Counted from the first letter of the stretch, positions 18,472 to 27,245 are shown. The stretch: DNA of 64,000 nucleotides from JAVJST01 sp040219295 (GCA_040219295.1 JAVJST010000001.1:62001-126000); one strand, 5' to 3'. Notes: a model not told the origin generated them from the letters alone. Numbers and translations: made by a program.

Positions 18472-19617
18472 ATGAGAGATATTCACCTGGGCCGTTGGGC
18501 CATCATCGGCCTGTCCATGACAGTTTGCGTCGCGTTCGCACCGGCAGGGGCGTTGGCCGCCGGCGACGGCGAACCGGCGCCGACAATCACCTACAACGTG
18601 GTCGACAATAGCCTGGGGGACGACCTCGGGTCGCTGATTTTCGTCGACGACGCCACGGAGATCGGTGAGTTCACGCTCAATGAGCAGTTCGCCCAGGCGG
18701 AAGAGGACGTCAACGATCCGCTCGAGGGGCTGAACCGGGCAATCTTCGGTTTTAATAATTTCGTCTACGACTTTGTGCTGGGGCCGGTTTCCGACGTCTA
18801 CACGCTGTTGCCCATCGAGATCCGCAACATTGTCAGCAACATGCTGTCGAACCTTCGTGCGCCGGTCGTGTTCGTCAACGACCTGCTGCAGGGCGAGGTC
18901 GAACGCGGCATGACCACGCTGCTCCGCTTCGGCATGAACTCCACCCTCGGTCTCGGCGGCATGGTGGATATCGCGGAAAGCGCCGGGTACGAGGCGCATG
19001 ACGAGGATTTCGGTCAGACCCTGGCGGTCTGGGGCGCGGGCGAGGGCTTCTATCTCGTGTTGCCGATCCTGGGGCCGTCCAACCCGCGCGATGCGATCGG
19101 TCAGTACCTGGTCGACCCGCTCTACGATCCGTTCACGCTCTATCTCGACAACACCGAGCAGGACGACTGGATCTATGCCCGCATCGGCGTGACGGCGCTC
19201 GACAAGTTTACCGAGATCAGGCCCGAACTGGACCAGATTCGCCGGACGTCAGTCGACTATTACGCGGCGATCCGCAGCCTCTACCGTCAGCGCCGCGCGG
19301 CCGAGATCAGCAACGGCGACCTGTCGGACCTGCCGGCGATTCCCGATTTCGATCTCGGCGACGACGAGTTCCCGCTCGATCCGGCAATTTCGGCGCCGCG
19401 CCAAAGCGACCAGCTGGCGTCCGCCGGGATGGTCGTGTCGGTCGGCACGTCGTCGATCAACGAACTGCCGGCGGCCGAGGATCAGAAGCTGTGGCAGGAC
19501 CCGCTCGGCGTCCGGTTCGCGCCGGCCCAGGGCAAGGTCCTCATTTCGAGCGGCTACTACGTCATGCCGCCACCCAAGCCGTGGGCGCCGGAGATCGACG
19601 CGGGTGGCAGTTTCTGA
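18472..19617 (+). CDS. mlaA: MlaA/VacJ outer-membrane lipid-asymmetry protein, long form without lipobox
   Basis: A 381-residue protein. The MlaA core runs from about residue 80 to 280: NDPLEGLNRAIFGFNNFVYD, LRFGMNSTLGLGGMVDIAE, EDFGQTLAVWGAGEGFYLVL and LGPSNPRDAIGQYLVDP. MlaA forms a ring-shaped channel that removes misplaced phospholipid from the outer leaflet. Unlike E. coli MlaA it has no lipobox cysteine: the signal peptide ends at GALAAGDG, as for signal peptidase I. It also has an acidic, Pro-rich tail of about 100 residues. The start used is ATG at 18472; TTG at 18463 is in frame. It is divergent from the mlaC-like gene, with roughly 300 bases holding both promoters. Confidence 0.92.
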   Translation: MRDIHLGRWAIIGLSMTVCVAFAPAGALAAGDGEPAPTITYNVVDNSLGDDLGSLIFVDDATEIGEFTLNEQFAQAEEDVNDPLEGLNRAIFGFNNFVYDFVLGPVSDVYTLLPIEIRNIVSNMLSNLRAPVVFVNDLLQGEVERGMTTLLRFGMNSTLGLGGMVDIAESAGYEAHDEDFGQTLAVWGAGEGFYLVLPILGPSNPRDAIGQYLVDPLYDPFTLYLDNTEQDDWIYARIGVTALDKFTEIRPELDQIRRTSVDYYAAIRSLYRQRRAAEISNGDLSDLPAIPDFDLGDDEFPLDPAISAPRQSDQLASAGMVVSVGTSSINELPAAEDQKLWQDPLGVRFAPAQGKVLISSGYYVMPPPKPWAPEIDAGGSF

Positions 19618-19626
19618 CAAGCGCTA

Positions 19627-19647
19627 AGCCCCTAATATCATGGGGCT
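19627..19647 (+). terminator. Weak terminator-like hairpin after mlaA
   Basis: A six-pair stem AGCCCC (19627-19632) and GGGGCT (19642-19647) with a nine-base loop, followed only by ATTT. It is weak, but placed 10 bases after the mlaA stop. Confidence 0.4.
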
Positions 19648-19660
19648 ATTTGCGATTATC

Positions 19661-19689
19661 TTGACTTTCCTGGTGGGTTTTATTAACCT
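19661..19689 (+). promoter_or_regulatory. Candidate sigma-70 promoter for the rpoH transcript
   Basis: TTGACT (19661-19666), a 17-base spacer and TAACCT (19684-19689), 32 bases before the leader ORF. The -35 is near consensus and the -10 is moderate. It is the best promoter match in the mlaA-rpoH gap. Confidence 0.5.
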
Positions 19690-19720
19690 TTAGTCACTCG
19701 GTGCTCACAGGAGGCCGGGT

Positions 19721-19819
19721 ATGAACATAGACCTGACACATTTGTGGGTCACATTCGGCTTATTGCTCAAGGAGGATAAGACCATGACCGGCTTCGCGCC
19801 CCAGAATACTCCCGCATAG
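19721..19819 (+). CDS. Possible 32-residue leader peptide upstream of rpoH
   Basis: A short ORF with a strong ribosome site, CAGGAGGCCGGGT, directly before ATG. The product is MNIDLTHLWVTFGLLLKEDK, followed by TMTGFAPQNTPA. A second in-frame ATG at 19784 has its own strong site, AAGGAGGATAAGACC, and would give an 11-residue peptide with the same stop. The stop at 19817-19819 lies 74 bases before the rpoH ATG, and an imperfect GC stem with a T-rich loop follows at about 19831-19852. Two well-spaced ribosome sites in one leader are unlikely by chance, but translation is unproven and no family is recognised. Confidence 0.45.
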   Translation: MNIDLTHLWVTFGLLLKEDKTMTGFAPQNTPA

Positions 19820-19893
19820 ACGCAAGCTTATACGCCGCCTTTTTGGCGCGCGTTTCTTGTCGTCCGTTTCGATTTTCCAAGGAGTATTCAACC

Positions 19894-20796
19894 ATGACCT
19901 CACGTTCCCTGACCTTGCCCGAAGTTCCCGTCGACGGCGGCCTTTCGCGCTACTTCCAGGAAGTCTGGCGATTCCCGATGCTGGAGCCCGACGAGGAGTA
20001 CATGCTGGCCCAGCGTTACCGGACGCACGGGGACAGCGACGCCGCACACAGGCTGGTCACGTCACACCTCCGTCTCGTCGCCAAGATCGCGATGAAGTAC
20101 AAGGGTTACGGCCTGCCCATGGCGGACCTGGTGTCGGAAGGCAACATCGGTCTCATGCGCGCCGTGAAGAAATTCGAACCGGAACGCGGTTTCCGGCTGT
20201 CGACCTATGCCATGTGGTGGATCAAGGCCGCGATCACCGAGTACATTCTGAAGTCGTGGTCGCTGGTCAAACTCGGCACGGTGGCGTCGCAGAAAAAGCT
20301 GTTCTTCAGCCTGCGCACCATCAAGTCGAAACTCAACATCATGGACACCGGCGAGCTGTCCGACGAACAGGCGGCCGAGCTCTCGGATAACCTCAATGTC
20401 TCGGCGGCGGACATCCAGCAGATCAACCGCCGCATGTCGGCGCGCGATTCGTCGCTCAACGCCCGTCTCGCCGACGACGAGGGTATGGAGTTCATTGACA
20501 CGCTGGTGGACGACCGGCCGGGCCCGGAGTCGCTGCTCGCAGACGCCGAGGAGTTCGGCGCGCGCAGCGAGATGCTGCAGGCCGCGCTGGCCGACTTGCC
20601 GGAACGCGAACGCGCGATCTTCGTCGAGCGCCGCCTGAGCGAGGATCCCCGTACCCTCGAGGAACTCGGCGAGGAATACGGCGTCAGCCGTGAGCGCATT
20701 CGCCAGTTGGAGGCCCGGGCGTTCGAAAAGGTTCAGGCCGCTCTGCTGGCCAATGCGGCGGCGAATGCGCCGGACATGCTGCCGGCGCACGCCTGA
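19894..20796 (+). CDS. rpoH: RNA polymerase heat-shock sigma factor (sigma-32)
   Basis: A 300-residue sigma factor that directs polymerase to heat-shock promoters. Region 2 includes LVSEGNIGLMRAVKKFEPER and RLSTYAMWWIKAAI. The diagnostic RpoH box QKKLFFSLR spans residues 133-141. Region 4.2 is YGVSRERIRQLEARAFEKVQ. The ATG at 19894 has CAAGGAGT upstream; an in-frame start at 19843 adds 17 non-conserved residues and is rejected. Alphaproteobacteria often have several rpoH copies and only one is here. The leader may add translational control. Confidence 0.97.
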   Translation: MTSRSLTLPEVPVDGGLSRYFQEVWRFPMLEPDEEYMLAQRYRTHGDSDAAHRLVTSHLRLVAKIAMKYKGYGLPMADLVSEGNIGLMRAVKKFEPERGFRLSTYAMWWIKAAITEYILKSWSLVKLGTVASQKKLFFSLRTIKSKLNIMDTGELSDEQAAELSDNLNVSAADIQQINRRMSARDSSLNARLADDEGMEFIDTLVDDRPGPESLLADAEEFGARSEMLQAALADLPERERAIFVERRLSEDPRTLEELGEEYGVSRERIRQLEARAFEKVQAALLANAAANAPDMLPAHA

Positions 20797-20820
20797 TCCG
20801 AGACCCCGGGGCAGGGCGCG

Positions 20821-21627
20821 TCAGACCCGTGTCTTGGCGTCCTGCCAGGCCTCTTCCAGTTCATCAAGTGACATCGCCTCGGGCTCCCGGCCCGAGGCCT
20901 TCACGTCGTGCTCGAGTTGCCGGAACCGGCGCTCGAACTTGGCGTTGCCGTCACGCAGGGCGGTTTCGGGATCGATGCCGAGCTGACGCGCGATATTGAC
21001 GCAGGTAAACAGCAGGTCGCCGACCTCGTCGGCCAGCCTGGCCGGGTCGGCGCCGTCCAGTTCGGCCTCGAGCTCGCCGAGCTCTTCTTTGTGTTTTTCC
21101 ATCACCAGCCGGACGTCGGCCCAGTCGAAGCCGACACGCGCGGCGCGCTTCTGCAGCTTCAGCGCCCGGGTCAGGGCCGGCAGGCCGACGGCGACATCGT
21201 CGAGGATGCTGGGCTCGCGGCCGTGCTTGGCCGCGCGCTCGGCACGCTCGGCGGCCTTCTGGTTCTCCCATGCAAGGGTTTGCGCCGCGGCGTCGTCGAT
21301 CGCCCCAGAATCCCCCTCGGCGGCGAACACGTGCGGATGGCGCTTGATCATCTTGTCGGCGATGCCGTCGGCCACCGCGTCGGCGTCGAAATGACCGTCT
21401 TCCTCGGCCATGCGGGCATGAAAGACGACCTGCAACAGCAGGTCGCCGAGTTCTGCCCGAAGATCCGCCATGTCGCCGCGCTCGATGGCGTCGGCGACTT
21501 CGTAGGCTTCCTCGATGGTGTAGGGCGCGATGGTGCGAAAGGTCTGTTCGACGTCCCACGGGCACCCGCCGTCGGGATCGCGGAGCTTGGCCATGATGGC
21601 GACGAGGCGATCGAAGCTTTCGGACAT
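20821..21627 (-). CDS. mazG: Nucleoside triphosphate pyrophosphohydrolase MazG
   Basis: A 268-residue protein with two tandem MazG domains. The first (residues 1-130) has the metal site EEAYE (39-43) with ELGD (59-62). The second (about 150-260) has EELGELEAEL and DEVGDLLFTCVN. The enzyme hydrolyses NTPs to NMP and pyrophosphate, cleaning damaged nucleotides and lowering ppGpp in E. coli. The length agrees with the two-domain E. coli type. It converges with rpoH (24 bases between stops) and lies downstream of the usher gene on the same strand. Confidence 0.95.
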   Translation of the reverse strand: MSESFDRLVAIMAKLRDPDGGCPWDVEQTFRTIAPYTIEEAYEVADAIERGDMADLRAELGDLLLQVVFHARMAEEDGHFDADAVADGIADKMIKRHPHVFAAEGDSGAIDDAAAQTLAWENQKAAERAERAAKHGREPSILDDVAVGLPALTRALKLQKRAARVGFDWADVRLVMEKHKEELGELEAELDGADPARLADEVGDLLFTCVNIARQLGIDPETALRDGNAKFERRFRQLEHDVKASGREPEAMSLDELEEAWQDAKTRV

Positions 21628-21667
21628 GGCCGGACCTTAGCCGCCCGCACTCGCGTCGTCGAGACGC

Positions 21668-24487
21668 TCAGAGCTGAGCGGTATCCCCGGGTATCACGGT
21701 TGCCCCCCAGCCCTCCAGCGGATCGTTGGCCTCGGCGACGGCCGGGGTCGACAGGACAAAGTCCTGGCCGCTGACCACGGTGCCGTCGCCGCGGATCTCG
21801 ATCTCGTAGGACGTGTCGGTGACCAGCCCCAGCAGCATCAGCTGTTCCGGTGCGACGCGGAGCGTGTAGCGTCCAGGCCGCACGAAATCGAACAGGAAGA
21901 ACCCGTCGTAGGCGGTCTGTTCCTCGCGGACCACCTCGCCGTTCCCGTCGACCAGTTGCACGATGACGCCGGCGGCCTCGCCGGTGCCGTCGGTCCAGGT
22001 GCGGAACACGGTACCGTCGATCTCGCCGGTGGTGACCACGGGAAAAGCCATCGAGGACACGCTGCCGGGGCGTGCGACCAGTCTGTAGCCGGGGCGGTCG
22101 GACACCCAGAACGGATCGACGAGGCTGGCGGTATCGAGCTCGACCGTGACGTCCCGGTAGGTTGGCAGGTTGGTGATGAAGACCTTGCCCTCGGCATCGG
22201 TGAGCGGGGTATGGCGTCCTCGGTTGATGGTGAACCGCGCGCCCTCGATCGGTTCGTCGCCGTCGCCGAACTCGCCGTCCGCGTCGGCATCGAGAAACAC
22301 GAACGCCGAGAGCGCGCCGCCGCGGGCTATGCTGTTCGATCCGACGAAGACCTCGCTGCGTTCCTCGTCGTAGCCGACGCCGAACGACACCGTCATGGTG
22401 CTGGTGAACTGGCTGGTGTCGCTGTAATCGACGTTGAACCCGACCGCCGCCTTTTCCAACTGGGCGTTGACGCCGAGTGAGTACGTCGTCTCGCTGTCCT
22501 CGCCGAGGTCGCGGTTGATCCCGGCGCTGCCCCGCCATTCCGGCGTCACCGTCCAGTCGCCCGAGAGCCCGACGCTCTGGAATTCCTTGGTCGGCACGAC
22601 GTCGTAGCCGACCGTTCCGCGCGCCTTGAACGGGCCGATCCGCCCGCCGATCAGGGTCGTGCCGCTGAGCGTGCTTGTCGTGTTGTCGCTCGACTTGTCG
22701 AGCTGGTAGTTCAGCGTGTTGGTCACCGCCGCCGGGCCGAGGGCCGCCGACAGTCTGTTCTCGACCGACGTGTCGGTATCGCCCGACTCGCGCCGGTCGT
22801 GAGCGAGGCGCAGCGAGAACGGCATGCGCGGCAGAATGCCGGTGAACTCGGCCGGTACGGCGCCGTCGAGCCGCAGCACGGACGCCGACGCCAGGCCGTC
22901 ATCGTTTTCGGCGATCTGTTCGCTGAAGAAGTCGTTGTAGATGCTGTGCTCGGCGAGCCAGTTCAGTCCCAGCTGGCTGGTCTGCAGCGACAGGCGCTGC
23001 GCCCAGCCTTCGTCGAGCTGTCGCACCGCGTCGTAGCGGCCGAAGACTTCGCCGAAGGTAAAATTGGCGGAGGCGGTCGCATATCGTTGGGTTCCGGAAT
23101 CGGTCGGCAGCTGGACGAAATTGCCCCCGACCGTCAGTTCCCTGGAAACGCCGTACTGGGCTTCGTAGAACAGGCGTCCGCGTTCCTCCAGGTTTTCGCT
23201 CGCGTCCTCGTCGTTCAGGAGCAGCGGCTGGTCGTGCTGGTTGGCGGTGAATCGCATGTCGAGCTCGCCGGCGCGGGTCTGCCCGGGCCCGACGGTAAAC
23301 TGACGGATCTCTTCCTTGACCTGGCCCTGCGGTCCGTAGAGGACGATGCGCAGCACGTTCACGCCGTAGACCAGGGGCACGTCCTCGAACACGTACTGGC
23401 CGTCGCTCCGCGCGACCTGGAAGTCGAGCAGGACTTCGTTGCGGTAGACCTCGGCTTCCCATCCGAGGGGCAGTTCGCCGGTCAGCGTGATGCGGTCGAA
23501 TTCGCTCGGCGCCTCGAGTGACATGTTCGATATCTGCACGCCGCGGCCGAGCTCGGTACGCGAGATCATCGATACCTGCGGCGAGAAAATGTCGCCGGCC
23601 GACGCCTCGGTGACGTCGAGGCCGTCGAGCCCGGGGATGCCGGCAAAGGCGTTGCCGTGGGGATCCTTCCGGTCGAGCCGGAGACGGGCATCGTCGACCT
23701 TCTCGCGATTGTCGCCGCCGACGAACAGCTCGGCGTTGGCCCACAGCAGGTCACCGGTCGCGGTGACGTTGTGCCGCGTCGTCATCGCGGTATCGCCGTT
23801 GGCATCGCGATCGACCGTTGTTTCCGCGTTGACGTCGGCGACCGGCACGGAGACGGCGCGGTAGGGCGTGGCAATCCACTCGTAGTCGGCCTGGTCGGCG
23901 GTGCGGTCGAGCAGGACCCGCTGGCGGTAGTCGTCACGCATGATCTTCTGCTCGATCGGCAGCGGCTCGCGGGACGTGACATCGATCAGGAGGTTCGAGA
24001 GATCGAAGGCGAGGTCGAGGGGGAACCAACGGGCCAGCAACCGGATGTCGACGTAGATATCGTCCTCGTGCACCTCGACAAGGCGCGGATCGAACCGCGA
24101 CACGACGCCGTCGAGGATGACCTCGCCGCGCGCGATGTTCAGCGAAAAGAGCCGGTTCGGCGAGAGGTACCATCCGTTTGCCGAGCCGCCGGCGGAATCG
24201 ACGGCGATCGGGAACTCCAGAATGTCCGTCAGGTCGCGAAGCGGCAGGACGATGGAACTGCCCGCGAGGAACGCCGGCATGGTGTCGACGAGCACGAGGT
24301 CGTTGAGGCGGAGCTCCAAGAGAAGCAGATCCTCGTCGGGTCGCTCGACGATCGTGATCGCCGCCTGCTGCGTGTCGCCGTCTTCGCTGTTCGATGCCGC
24401 TGCAAAGGCGGGCGTGATCACCGACACGGCCAGATACAGAACGATAACCAGCGCCGACAGGATCGGCGCTGGCAGTATGGTCGGCAT
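21668..24487 (-). CDS. Usher-like outer-membrane protein with C-terminal Ig/SdrD-type domains
   Basis: About 939 residues with a signal peptide (ILSALVIVLYLAVSVITPAFA). The middle half is rich in alternating polar/hydrophobic strands, as in a beta-barrel. The stretch ITLTGELPLGWEAEVYRNEV, then YVFEDVPLVYGVNVLRIVLY, matches fimbrial usher plug/barrel sequences where a loop ends in a polypeptide-export channel. The C-terminus has a Ca-type acidic loop near residues 732-750 (FLDADADGEFGDGDEPIEGA) and a carboxypeptidase-regulatory-like domain (YDGFFLFDFVRPGRYTLRVA). It is divergent from a secreted subunit gene, and a chaperone lies nearby, so assembly and export of a surface fibre is the natural role. 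The start is ATG at 24487; an upstream TTG at 24520 is possible. Confidence 0.75.
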   Translation of the reverse strand: MPTILPAPILSALVIVLYLAVSVITPAFAAASNSEDGDTQQAAITIVERPDEDLLLLELRLNDLVLVDTMPAFLAGSSIVLPLRDLTDILEFPIAVDSAGGSANGWYLSPNRLFSLNIARGEVILDGVVSRFDPRLVEVHEDDIYVDIRLLARWFPLDLAFDLSNLLIDVTSREPLPIEQKIMRDDYRQRVLLDRTADQADYEWIATPYRAVSVPVADVNAETTVDRDANGDTAMTTRHNVTATGDLLWANAELFVGGDNREKVDDARLRLDRKDPHGNAFAGIPGLDGLDVTEASAGDIFSPQVSMISRTELGRGVQISNMSLEAPSEFDRITLTGELPLGWEAEVYRNEVLLDFQVARSDGQYVFEDVPLVYGVNVLRIVLYGPQGQVKEEIRQFTVGPGQTRAGELDMRFTANQHDQPLLLNDEDASENLEERGRLFYEAQYGVSRELTVGGNFVQLPTDSGTQRYATASANFTFGEVFGRYDAVRQLDEGWAQRLSLQTSQLGLNWLAEHSIYNDFFSEQIAENDDGLASASVLRLDGAVPAEFTGILPRMPFSLRLAHDRRESGDTDTSVENRLSAALGPAAVTNTLNYQLDKSSDNTTSTLSGTTLIGGRIGPFKARGTVGYDVVPTKEFQSVGLSGDWTVTPEWRGSAGINRDLGEDSETTYSLGVNAQLEKAAVGFNVDYSDTSQFTSTMTVSFGVGYDEERSEVFVGSNSIARGGALSAFVFLDADADGEFGDGDEPIEGARFTINRGRHTPLTDAEGKVFITNLPTYRDVTVELDTASLVDPFWVSDRPGYRLVARPGSVSSMAFPVVTTGEIDGTVFRTWTDGTGEAAGVIVQLVDGNGEVVREEQTAYDGFFLFDFVRPGRYTLRVAPEQLMLLGLVTDTSYEIEIRGDGTVVSGQDFVLSTPAVAEANDPLEGWGATVIPGDTAQL

Positions 24488-24862
24488 TCTTGCCGTGGTC
24501 TGACGGGTGCAAACAAGCAAGCGAACTGTCCCGTTGTTTCCGACTGCAAGGAGAGCGCGGGCGTCTGATCGCCGTCACCCCTTGGTGCCGAGACGCTAAC
24601 CGGAATTGCTTACTGAATACTGACGCCGCGCCGGATTATCCGGCAATCCGGGAGACTTTTTTCGCATCAGGGGCGCGCCTTCAGGTTTCCGTAAGTTTGG
24701 CTACAGGTTCTCGTAACTCTCATGGGGTAAAACGGTATCGAAACGACGGTGAAGCGATTCTCCCCGATCGCGCGCCGCACGAGGAAAAATCCGAAATCGA
24801 TGGGCATGTGCGGTCATGCGGGGGGAGAAACCCGCACGTGACAGAAAGAAAAGGCCACGAAC
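24488..24862. promoter_or_regulatory. Divergent control region of the fibre locus
   Basis: 375 bases without a gene between the usher and first subunit genes. It holds a 13-base palindrome CCGGATTATCCGG (24631-24643) with a T6 tract shortly after, and a hairpin just before the subunit gene (24817-24822 with 24831-24836). No convincing -35/-10 pair was found. Confidence 0.4.
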
Positions 24863-25369
24863 ATGAAAATCGCATTCTTCTCACACACTCTGGCAGCTCT
24901 TGTCCTCGTCACCGTCTTTTCGGCGGCCGGCTCGGCACATGCAGCGGATGCCACCGGCAACGCCAGCGCCACAATCGCGACGCCGATCTCCGTTTCCGAG
25001 AACACGTCGCTCTCGTTCGGTACGGTTCTCGCCGGCGCCTCGCAGAGCACCATCGTCGTCTCGACCGCCGGTGGGCGCACCCTCGGTAGCGGCGACGCGA
25101 CCCTGTTCGGCGGCACCCCGGCGGCAGCGGTCTTCGATGTGACCGGCGAAGGCTCGGCGTCCTACAGCGTCTCGTTCACGGCCGGCACCCTGACCCGCGA
25201 CGGCGGTTCCGAAACCATGACCGTCGACACGTTCACCAACGATTCGGGCGGTTCCATCGGCGGCGGCGGTAGCGATTCCTTCAACGTCGGCGCAACCCTG
25301 ACCGTGGCGGCCAACCAGGTCGCCGGATCCTACACCGGCACCTACACGGTCTCGGTCGACTACCAGTGA
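24863..25369 (+). CDS. Secreted DUF4402-type subunit, likely major fibre protein
   Basis: A 168-residue exported protein. The signal peptide MKIAFFSHTLAALVLVTVFS ends near AHA/ADA. The mature part begins with the DUF4402 motif ATIATPISVSENTSLSFGTV and ends with VGATLTVAANQVAGSYTGTY plus a final beta-strand. It is small, Gly/Ser/Thr-rich, all-beta and cysteine-free, like a pilin subunit. It is the gene nearest the divergent promoter, and a hairpin follows it, so it may be expressed more than its neighbours. DUF4402 has no proven function; assembly by the adjacent chaperone and usher-like protein is inference. Confidence 0.78.
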   Translation: MKIAFFSHTLAALVLVTVFSAAGSAHAADATGNASATIATPISVSENTSLSFGTVLAGASQSTIVVSTAGGRTLGSGDATLFGGTPAAAVFDVTGEGSASYSVSFTAGTLTRDGGSETMTVDTFTNDSGGSIGGGGSDSFNVGATLTVAANQVAGSYTGTYTVSVDYQ

Positions 25370-25385
25370 TCGTGTTCGGCGCCAT

Positions 25386-25414
25386 GCGGGAGAACCACTG
25401 TTTTTCTCTCCCGC
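25386..25414 (+). terminator. Hairpin after the first subunit gene
   Basis: Eight-pair stem GCGGGAGA (25386-25393) with TCTCCCGC (25407-25414) and a 13-base loop holding five Ts. There is no T-tract after the stem. It could be a partial terminator or an mRNA-stabilising 3' structure. Confidence 0.45.
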
Positions 25415-25471
25415 GCAGGCGCCGGGGTTGGTAATCTGCGGGAGCAGACGGAACTAGGCGGAACCGAGAGC

Positions 25472-26236
25472 ATGCAACGTCAGACATTCACAGGCGTAGC
25501 TAATCGGGCGAGGATGCGTAAACGCGTTCTCGCGCCTGTCATTCTTGCCTGCCTCGTTCTGGTGGCCGCGGCTGTCGTCAGCGTCAGCGAGGCCGCACGC
25601 ATCACGGCCGGCGCGGTCGCCGAGATCATCCGCGCCAGCACCGGGATATCTTCGAAGTCGAACTTCGAGGTCGGTTTGCCGCCGGTGACGGACCAGCAAT
25701 TCGAGATCGTCGTCAAGGCCGACAAGGACTCGACAGCGCGCCTCGGCAACAACCTGAGCCGTGCCCGGCTAATTTCAAAACCGGCGACCTTTGGTGTCAG
25801 CGGCGAACCCAATCAGGTCTATTCCGTGGCATTGCCGACCGTGCCTACCACGACATCCGCCGGCGTTGGGCAAGAGACCGTCGTTGTGTTCAGCGAGTTC
25901 ACCCACGATGCCGGTGTGACGCCGTCCATGGGCGAGGACGGCCGGGCGGTGTTCGCTGTCGGTGCCCGGGTCATCGCGACACCGGCGGCCCTGGGCGGCG
26001 GGAACGAGACGGAAGACGATACGGTCAAAATCGACGAAATCCCGAACAGCGACAACGCCGCGTTCGACAACAACGGCGGCGAAGAGGCGCTCGGTTTGGA
26101 TCTGCCGAACTCCGGCAATCTGCTGACGTTCGCCGGCACCAGCGACGACCGTCTGTCACGGGCGGTTCGCGAGCACGATCCGTTCGTGTTTGCGCTCGAC
26201 CCCCGTTTCCTCAACGTCCTGGTGTCCTACAACTGA
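25472..26236 (+). CDS. Exported subunit, divergent DUF4402-like, possible minor or tip component
   Basis: A 254-residue protein with a hydrophobic signal segment (VLAPVILACLVLVAAAVVSV) cleaved near SEA. The mature part has subunit-like traits: ISSKSNFEVGLPPVTDQQFE near the start, an ATFGVSGEPNQVYSVALPT strand region as in DUF4402 proteins, FAVGARVIATPAAL, and a hydrophobic end FLNVLVSYN. It is longer than the other two subunits, with an acidic insertion (GNETEDDTVKIDEIPNSDN), which suggests a specialised role. An in-frame ATG at 25514 gives a more standard signal peptide, but its ribosome site is too close; 25472 has GGAACCGAGAGC upstream. Family assignment is tentative. Confidence 0.6.
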   Translation: MQRQTFTGVANRARMRKRVLAPVILACLVLVAAAVVSVSEAARITAGAVAEIIRASTGISSKSNFEVGLPPVTDQQFEIVVKADKDSTARLGNNLSRARLISKPATFGVSGEPNQVYSVALPTVPTTTSAGVGQETVVVFSEFTHDAGVTPSMGEDGRAVFAVGARVIATPAALGGGNETEDDTVKIDEIPNSDNAAFDNNGGEEALGLDLPNSGNLLTFAGTSDDRLSRAVREHDPFVFALDPRFLNVLVSYN

Positions 26237-26357
26237 CCGGGTCGGCGGTTTCGTCACCGAAAAATGCCGCATTGATCACGCAGGAGTTTCGCGTTTAATG
26301 ACTTGTCTGTCCGTGGTATCTCAGACCCATGGGTAGAAAATCATCCGAGTTTCGCGA

Positions 26358-27245
26358 ATGGGCGCCGTCATGAACAAAATTGTCTGTCATTTCACTCGCA
26401 AGACGGTTGCGTTCGTCGCGGCTCTGATCCTCGCGAACGGCATCTTTGGTCAGGAGGTGTTGGCGCAGGGCGCCGGTGATCTCATCGTGACGCCGACCCG
26501 TGTCGTTCTGGAAGGGCGCGACCGCGCCGCCCAGGTGACGCTTTCCAACCAGGGCTCAACCGCAGCCGTGTTTCGCATTTCCCTGATCGCCATGGACATG
26601 GATGAGAACGGCAATCTCAAGGAAATCGAAGCCGGAACCGGCGGCGTGAAAACCGCCGAGGACCTGATTCGCTATGCACCCCGCCAGATCGAGATCGCGC
26701 CGGGCGCGACGCAGGTCGTGCGCCTGTCGGTGCGAAAGCCAGCCGGTCTCGAGGAAGGCGAGTACCGCTCGCACATGTTCTTCCGGGCCGTCCCGGACGA
26801 GAGCGCCGGTCGGAATGTCGCCGACGACGGCCAGCTGCAGGACAATGAACTCCGGGTCGAGCTGATTCCGATCTACGGCATCACCATCCCGGTCATCGTC
26901 CGCCACGGCGAACTCAGCGCCGACGTAGGGCTTTCGGACGTTCAGGTTCTTGCCGCCGATGCCGACCGCCCGGCGCGGATTTCGCTGAACATGACCCGCG
27001 CGGGCGACAGTTCCGCGTTTGGCGACGTGACCGCCACCTATACCCCGTCGGGCGGCGGCTCCGTGGTCGTCGCGCAGGTTACCCGCGTTGCCGTCTACAC
27101 GCCGCGCGACAGCCGCCGGCTCGTCATGCCGCTGCGCCTGCCGGAAGGTGTGACCATGGGGCAGGGCACCTTGCGCGTGGAGTACCGCGCCACGGCGAAA
27201 GCGGGCGGGCACCTGCTCGCGGAATCGACCGTTCAACTCCCCTGA
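26358..27245 (+). CDS. PapD-like periplasmic fimbrial chaperone
   Basis: A 295-residue exported protein. A signal peptide ends near VLAQG. The first Ig-like domain has the chaperone sequences IVTPTRVVLEGRDRAAQVTL and YAPRQIEIAPGATQVVRLSV, followed by YRSHMFFRAVP. These match the strands that, in PapD-type proteins, complete the subunit fold by donor-strand complementation. The second domain ends with a beta-rich block, LRVEYRATAKAGGHLLAEST. It is somewhat longer than classical chaperones (about 240). It follows two subunit genes and converges with a third. An ATG at 26370 is an alternative start. Confidence 0.8.
   Translation: MGAVMNKIVCHFTRKTVAFVAALILANGIFGQEVLAQGAGDLIVTPTRVVLEGRDRAAQVTLSNQGSTAAVFRISLIAMDMDENGNLKEIEAGTGGVKTAEDLIRYAPRQIEIAPGATQVVRLSVRKPAGLEEGEYRSHMFFRAVPDESAGRNVADDGQLQDNELRVELIPIYGITIPVIVRHGELSADVGLSDVQVLAADADRPARISLNMTRAGDSSAFGDVTATYTPSGGGSVVVAQVTRVAVYTPRDSRRLVMPLRLPEGVTMGQGTLRVEYRATAKAGGHLLAESTVQLP

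Noticed and set aside
24750..24862. c-di-GMP riboswitch before the fibre subunit
   Set aside because: The region has a hairpin and A-rich stretches but lacks the GEMM tetraloop/receptor sequences I would expect.
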